From assembly GCA_964481425.1 (NCBI GenBank), contig CAYZTM010000022.1, forward strand, positions 1 to 64,000: 64,000 bases of DNA, in the 5' to 3' direction. Under the pieces are notes generated by a model, which worked only from the letters and a program-made list of their open reading frames with translations, ran no database searches and was not told the origin of the DNA. Source of the DNA: MKUN01 sp964481425 (GTDB lineage: Bacteria; Bacteroidota; Bacteroidia; Chitinophagales; Chitinophagaceae). Numbering within the stretch: position 1 is the first letter of the stretch; each line of letters begins with the position of its first letter. Positions 60,654 through 64,000 of this stretch are shown here, piece by piece. A program made the translations under genes and the position numbers.

Positions 60654-63392
60654 TTAGGATGCAAAAGCCTGCTCCACCAGTTTTTCCTGTTCCTTACTGT
60701 GCATTTTGGCATATCCTGTGGCCGTAGAGGCACTAGCCGGGCGGCTGATGTACTTCATCGGGAATGCTTCCTGCAGGTTTTGCAGTATGTAAGGCAGTGC
60801 TCCCATGTTACGGGGCTCTTCCTGTACCCAGTACCAGTCGGCCTTCTTATACTTATCGCGCAGGGCCTGCAGCTGCTGCAGGGGCATGGGGTATATCTGC
60901 TCCAGGCGCACTATAGCTACATCGCTGCGTTTGTCCGCAAGCTGTTTTTCGCTAAGGTCAAAGTACATCTTGCCACTGCAAAGCAGTACGCGTTTCACCT
61001 TCGATGCCGTTTTAATGGCCGGGTCGTCTATCACCTCCCTGAAGCCGCCTTTGGTGAATTCCTCAACAGCAGAGTAGGAGCGTACGTGGCGCAGGTTGGC
61101 CTTAGGCGAGAAGTTAACCATAGGCTTCCTGAAGGGCCATGCCAGCTGCCTGCGCAGTGCGTGGAAGAAGTTGGCCGCCGTGGTAATATTCGTTACTATG
61201 ATGTTGTGCTCGGCACTCATCTGCAGGAAGCGCTCCATGCGTGCGCTGGAGTGTTCCGGTCCCCCGCCTTCATAGCCATGAGGCAGCAGCAGCACCAGTC
61301 CGTTCATGATGGCCCATTTCTGCTCGGCGCTCACCAGGTATTGGTCTATGATGGTCTGCGCGCCATTGGCAAAGTCGCCGTACTGCGCTTCCCAAACCAC
61401 CAGGTTATCGGGGTTGGCCATAGCATAGCCGTATTCAAAGCCAAGAACAGCAAATTCGCTCAGCAGTGAGTTGTATATGTGGAAGTCGCCCTGCTTGTCA
61501 CGCAGTTGCGCCAGCCTGTTATAGGGGGCATTGGTCTGCTCATCGTATATCACGGCGTGGCGGTGCGAGAAGGTGCCGCGCTTTACGTCCTCGCCACTCA
61601 GGCGCACATCGTGCTGTTCGGCCAGCAGGCTGGCATAGGCCAGCAGCTCGCCGGTGGCCCAGTCTATTTTTTGCTCCGTGTCGTAAAGCTTTATCTTATC
61701 CTTCAGCAGTTTGTCCACTTTGCGCAGCGGCTTAAAACCGTCAGGCCACTGCATCAGTTTGGTGAAGAGCTCTTTCAGTTCTTTATCTTTTACAGCAGTG
61801 TCGGGCGAGCTTTCAAAATCCCCGGCATTGGCCATGCGCATTTTGCGCCATTTTATTTCCGGCTTCTGGTATTCATAAGGCAGGGGGTTTTGTTTCACAT
61901 CATCGAGGCGCATCTGCAGGTTGTCCCAGAAGTGTTTTTCCATTTGCTTCGCCAGGTCCTTTGCATCACTTTCTCCTTTTTCCAGCAGGAATTGGGTATA
62001 AACCTCCCGCGGATTGGCGTGCTTGTCTATAAGTGAGTATAGCTGCGGCTGGGTAAATTTTGGTTCATCGCCCTCATTGTGCCCATAGCGGCGGTAGCAC
62101 ACCATGTCGATAAAGATGTCCTGGTTATAGCGCTGGCGGTAAGCTACGGCCAGTATGCAGGCCTTCACTACAGCTTCGGGGTCGTCGCCGTTCACATGTA
62201 GTACCGGGGCCTGTACCATTGAGGCCACGCTGGTGCAATAGTCGGCAGAGCGGGCATCATCAAAATCGGTTGTGAAGCCTATCTGGTTATTGATAACGAA
62301 GTGTATGCTGCCCCCCGTTTCATAGCCGGCCAGCTTGCTCATCTGTAGCAGTTCGTATATCACACCTTGTCCTGCCACAGCTGCATCGCCGTGTATCAGT
62401 ATAGGCAGTATCCTGTCATATTCGTTCTCGTAAAGCACATCTGCTTTCGCCCTTGCAAAACCACTCACTACAGGGTCCACCGCTTCCAGGTGCGATGGGT
62501 TGGGGGCCAGTTGCAGGTTCACTTTTTTGCCATTGGGAGTAGTGACGTCAGAGTTGAAGCCCAGGTGATATTTTACGTCGCCGCTGCCCATGGTCATGTC
62601 CGGGGGCATATAGCCTTCGAACTCCGAGAATATCTGTTCGTATGTTTTGCCCAGTGTATTGGCCAGTACACTCAGGCGGCCACGGTGCGCCATGCCTATC
62701 ACCACTTCCTTCACGTCGGCATTTGCCGCTTCGTTAATGATGGCGTCCAGCGCAGGTATGGTGCTTTCGCCGCCATCCAGGCCAAAGCGTTTCTGGCCGA
62801 TGTATTTGGTGTGCAGGAATTTTTCGAAGATCACACCTTCGTTCAGTTTTTGCAGTATGCGTTTGCGTTCCTCTATGGTGAACTGGCGCTGCATGATCTC
62901 TTCAAATTGGGTACCTACCCATTTGCACACTTCGTTGTCATTGATGTAAGTGTACTCTATGCCCACATTACCGGTATAGAGCTTTTGCAGCTTGGCTACT
63001 ATGTCGCGCAGTTTGGCCTTGCCCAGCCCTATGGAGTGGCCTGCATAGAACTCGGTATCCATATCGGCCTCGCCCAGGTCAAAGTGCGATAGCTCAAGTT
63101 GCGCGTTCCTGTCCTTGCGTTTGCGTATGGGGTTGGTAGTGGCTACAAGGTGTCCTCTCTTGCGGTAAGAACGTATCAGCTTATACACGCTGAGTTCTTT
63201 TTCTATTTGCCCGCTGCTGTAGTTGCCGGTATCTGTACTGCCATTCGAGCCTGTCTTGCCAACGGCAAAGTCAAAACCTTCAAAGAATTTGCTCCATTCA
63301 GGATCTATCGAAGAGGGGTCTTTTAAGAATTTGTTGTACAAAGAGTCGATGTAAGCGGGGTCAGAAGCCATTACGTACGAAAAATCTTCCAT
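60654..63392 (-). CDS. sucA: 2-Oxoglutarate dehydrogenase E1 component
   Basis: A 912-residue thiamine-diphosphate enzyme, the decarboxylating part of the TCA-cycle 2-oxoglutarate dehydrogenase complex. Motifs include EGGESTIPALDAIIN-type substrate region (GLDGGESTIPALD near 205), VIGMAHRGRLSVLANTLG near 232, the ThDP/Mg site HGDAAVAGQGVIYELLQMS near 333 and NNQIGFTT near 366, and a C-terminal VWEAQYGDFANGAQTIIDQY near 670. Length and order are normal. The E2 gene (sucB), often next to it, is not in the window. It is convergent with the RCC1 gene and has its own promoter. Confidence 0.96.
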   Translation of the reverse strand: MEDFSYVMASDPAYIDSLYNKFLKDPSSIDPEWSKFFEGFDFAVGKTGSNGSTDTGNYSSGQIEKELSVYKLIRSYRKRGHLVATTNPIRKRKDRNAQLELSHFDLGEADMDTEFYAGHSIGLGKAKLRDIVAKLQKLYTGNVGIEYTYINDNEVCKWVGTQFEEIMQRQFTIEERKRILQKLNEGVIFEKFLHTKYIGQKRFGLDGGESTIPALDAIINEAANADVKEVVIGMAHRGRLSVLANTLGKTYEQIFSEFEGYMPPDMTMGSGDVKYHLGFNSDVTTPNGKKVNLQLAPNPSHLEAVDPVVSGFARAKADVLYENEYDRILPILIHGDAAVAGQGVIYELLQMSKLAGYETGGSIHFVINNQIGFTTDFDDARSADYCTSVASMVQAPVLHVNGDDPEAVVKACILAVAYRQRYNQDIFIDMVCYRRYGHNEGDEPKFTQPQLYSLIDKHANPREVYTQFLLEKGESDAKDLAKQMEKHFWDNLQMRLDDVKQNPLPYEYQKPEIKWRKMRMANAGDFESSPDTAVKDKELKELFTKLMQWPDGFKPLRKVDKLLKDKIKLYDTEQKIDWATGELLAYASLLAEQHDVRLSGEDVKRGTFSHRHAVIYDEQTNAPYNRLAQLRDKQGDFHIYNSLLSEFAVLGFEYGYAMANPDNLVVWEAQYGDFANGAQTIIDQYLVSAEQKWAIMNGLVLLLPHGYEGGGPEHSSARMERFLQMSAEHNIIVTNITTAANFFHALRRQLAWPFRKPMVNFSPKANLRHVRSYSAVEEFTKGGFREVIDDPAIKTASKVKRVLLCSGKMYFDLSEKQLADKRSDVAIVRLEQIYPMPLQQLQALRDKYKKADWYWVQEEPRNMGALPYILQNLQEAFPMKYISRPASASTATGYAKMHSKEQEKLVEQAFAS

Positions 63393-63457
63393 TGTAGCCT
63401 TGTTTGTATTGCGCTGTTCTTTAGTATTCGGTACGCCAAGATGGCGTGTGCGAGGCG

Positions 63458-63465
63458 CAAATTTA
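63458..63465 (-). promoter_or_regulatory. -7 box of sucA
   Basis: TAAATTTG on the minus strand with TTG 19 bases upstream. Transcription would start near 63450, leaving a leader of about 58 nt before the ATG at 63392. Confidence 0.5.
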
Positions 63466-63567
63466 ACCCCAAAATATCAATTCACAATAAATGAATTATG
63501 GCTGTAACGGCGCTCCCGGATGTTGGCACAGTCTTTTTAAAAGTATAATCGACCAAAACTATTTTTT

Positions 63568-63720
63568 ATGCGTTCTATATTGTATTTGATAGCAGTACTC
63601 TTAGTCATCGGATGGCTCCTCGGAGCTTTCGTCTGGAACCTCGGCAGCATTATTCATATACTGCTGGTGCTGGCAATAATTTCTTTACTGCTCGGTTTCA
63701 TCAGGAGAGGGGCTGCTTAG
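63568..63720 (+). CDS. lmo0937-like small membrane protein
   Basis: A 50-residue protein (ATG 63568, TAG 63720) with two hydrophobic helices: ILYLIAVLLVIGWLLGAFVW (4-23) and IIHILLVLAIISLLLGFI (28-45), ending RRGAA. The build and the words IGWLLGAF and IIHILLVLAIISLL identify the lmo0937/DUF5670 family of tiny membrane proteins, common in Bacteroidota and other phyla and of unknown, possibly stress-related, function. It is followed by a good terminator. Confidence 0.85.
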   Translation: MRSILYLIAVLLVIGWLLGAFVWNLGSIIHILLVLAIISLLLGFIRRGAA

Positions 63721-63741
63721 ATCATCAACAGGAATTCGATT

Positions 63742-63771
63742 AAAAAGCTGTGTGTGAACACAGCTTTTTTT
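63742..63771 (+). terminator. Intrinsic terminator after the lmo0937-like gene
   Basis: Stem AAAAAGCTGTGT / ACACAGCTTTTT with a GTGA loop and a run of seven T's. It ends the plus-strand small gene; the A-rich left side also lets it end the minus-strand regulator gene at 63785. Confidence 0.9.
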
Positions 63772-63784
63772 GATGCATTTATTA

Positions 63785-64000
63785 TCAGAATGAGGCAAAT
63801 TGTTGGTCGAGGGTGCTGAGGCTGATGGGTTTTTCTATGGAGGTATATTTTGTATCGGCCGGCATCCGGGGCATCGAGGGGTGAAAGGCGCTTACGAGGC
63901 AAATGAAGGTTTTTGGGTGGGCGGAAGCTATATCGGGCACCTTGTCCCACCCGGCGCCATCAGGCAGGTTGTTATCTATGAAGAGAATATCGGGCTGTAC
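63785..64000 (-). CDS. Response regulator receiver domain, 3' part (cut by window end)
   Basis: The last 71 codons of a minus-strand gene that continues beyond 64000. The fragment begins at PDILFIDNNLPDGAGW with the phospho-acceptor Asp, continues with FICLVSAF (switch Ser) and YTSIEKPISL (conserved Lys-Pro) and stops at TGA (63785-63787) right after the receiver fold. So the protein ends with, or consists only of, a receiver domain. Any N-terminal part lies outside the window. Confidence 0.8.
   Translation of the reverse strand, partial: VQPDILFIDNNLPDGAGWDKVPDIASAHPKTFICLVSAFHPSMPRMPADTKYTSIEKPISLSTLDQQFASF

Noticed and set aside
63717..63950. 77-codon minus-strand frame near the window end
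   Set aside because: A different frame of the same strand encodes a clear receiver domain (63785-64000), so this one is a shadow.

Overview
The window comes from a chromosome of the phylum Bacteroidota, most likely a member of the Chitinophagales; the genus cannot be fixed from sequence alone. Pointers: a DUF4835/PorD gene of the type IX secretion system (T9SS) directly after coaBC, three T9SS cargo proteins with C-terminal sorting domains, a Porin_10-type putative porin, DUF4296/DUF3810/2TM small-protein families, and -7 boxes of the form TAnnTTTG (the Bacteroidota sigma-A type) in front of many genes. Nearly all genes look intact and vertically inherited. I see no tRNA, rRNA, CRISPR array, transposase, phage gene or integrase.

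Layout. 1-773 is gene-free and full of short GC-rich repeats. 774-8826 holds coaBC, porD and a DUF4296 lipoprotein (overlapping, +), an aspartate aminotransferase, an unusual membrane-anchored response regulator beside a TPR hybrid histidine kinase, and two small membrane proteins. 8935-25064 is one long minus-strand exopolysaccharide operon that begins with the Wza-type exporter and the Wzc-type tyrosine kinase, continues with an ABC flippase, and runs through GT2, GT4 and GT25 glycosyltransferases, a deacetylase-like protein and two tandem acyltransferases. 25475-35916 is housekeeping: pdxH, chrA, SCO1, leuS, an FAD oxidase, maf, a UbiA-type prenyltransferase and purine nucleoside phosphorylase, with a 0.9-kb gene-poor gap (31478-32385) that hides a 58-residue ORF and a candidate structured RNA.

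35997-37988 is an outer-membrane porin. 38000-45627 is a sigma-54 signalling block: rpoN, an NtrC-type activator and two kinases in one direction, and a CHASE3 kinase divergent from them. 45633-49571 carries small stress-type proteins and an acyl-CoA mutase large subunit. 49568-60642 contains a DUF3810 protein, an RND-type adaptor without its pump, two T9SS cargo proteins, a long-form IspH, a small lipoprotein, an M13 metallopeptidase and a 14-repeat RCC1 protein exported by T9SS. The window ends with sucA, a 50-residue lmo0937-like protein and the 3' end of another response regulator.

The most notable feature is a family of GC-rich palindromic repeats. One copy, a perfect 51-bp palindrome, lies in frame inside leuS and adds 17 residues next to the editing domain; a second degenerate copy lies further along leuS, a third touches its stop codon, and relatives occur in 1-620. 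Other points of interest are the two RCC1 propellers with a sharp change of base composition between them, the response regulator with a C-terminal membrane anchor, a repeated TGTAGAA/TTCTACA site around the sigma-54 block, and the candidate RNA in the 0.9-kb gap. I found no clearly new multi-gene defence or mobile system.
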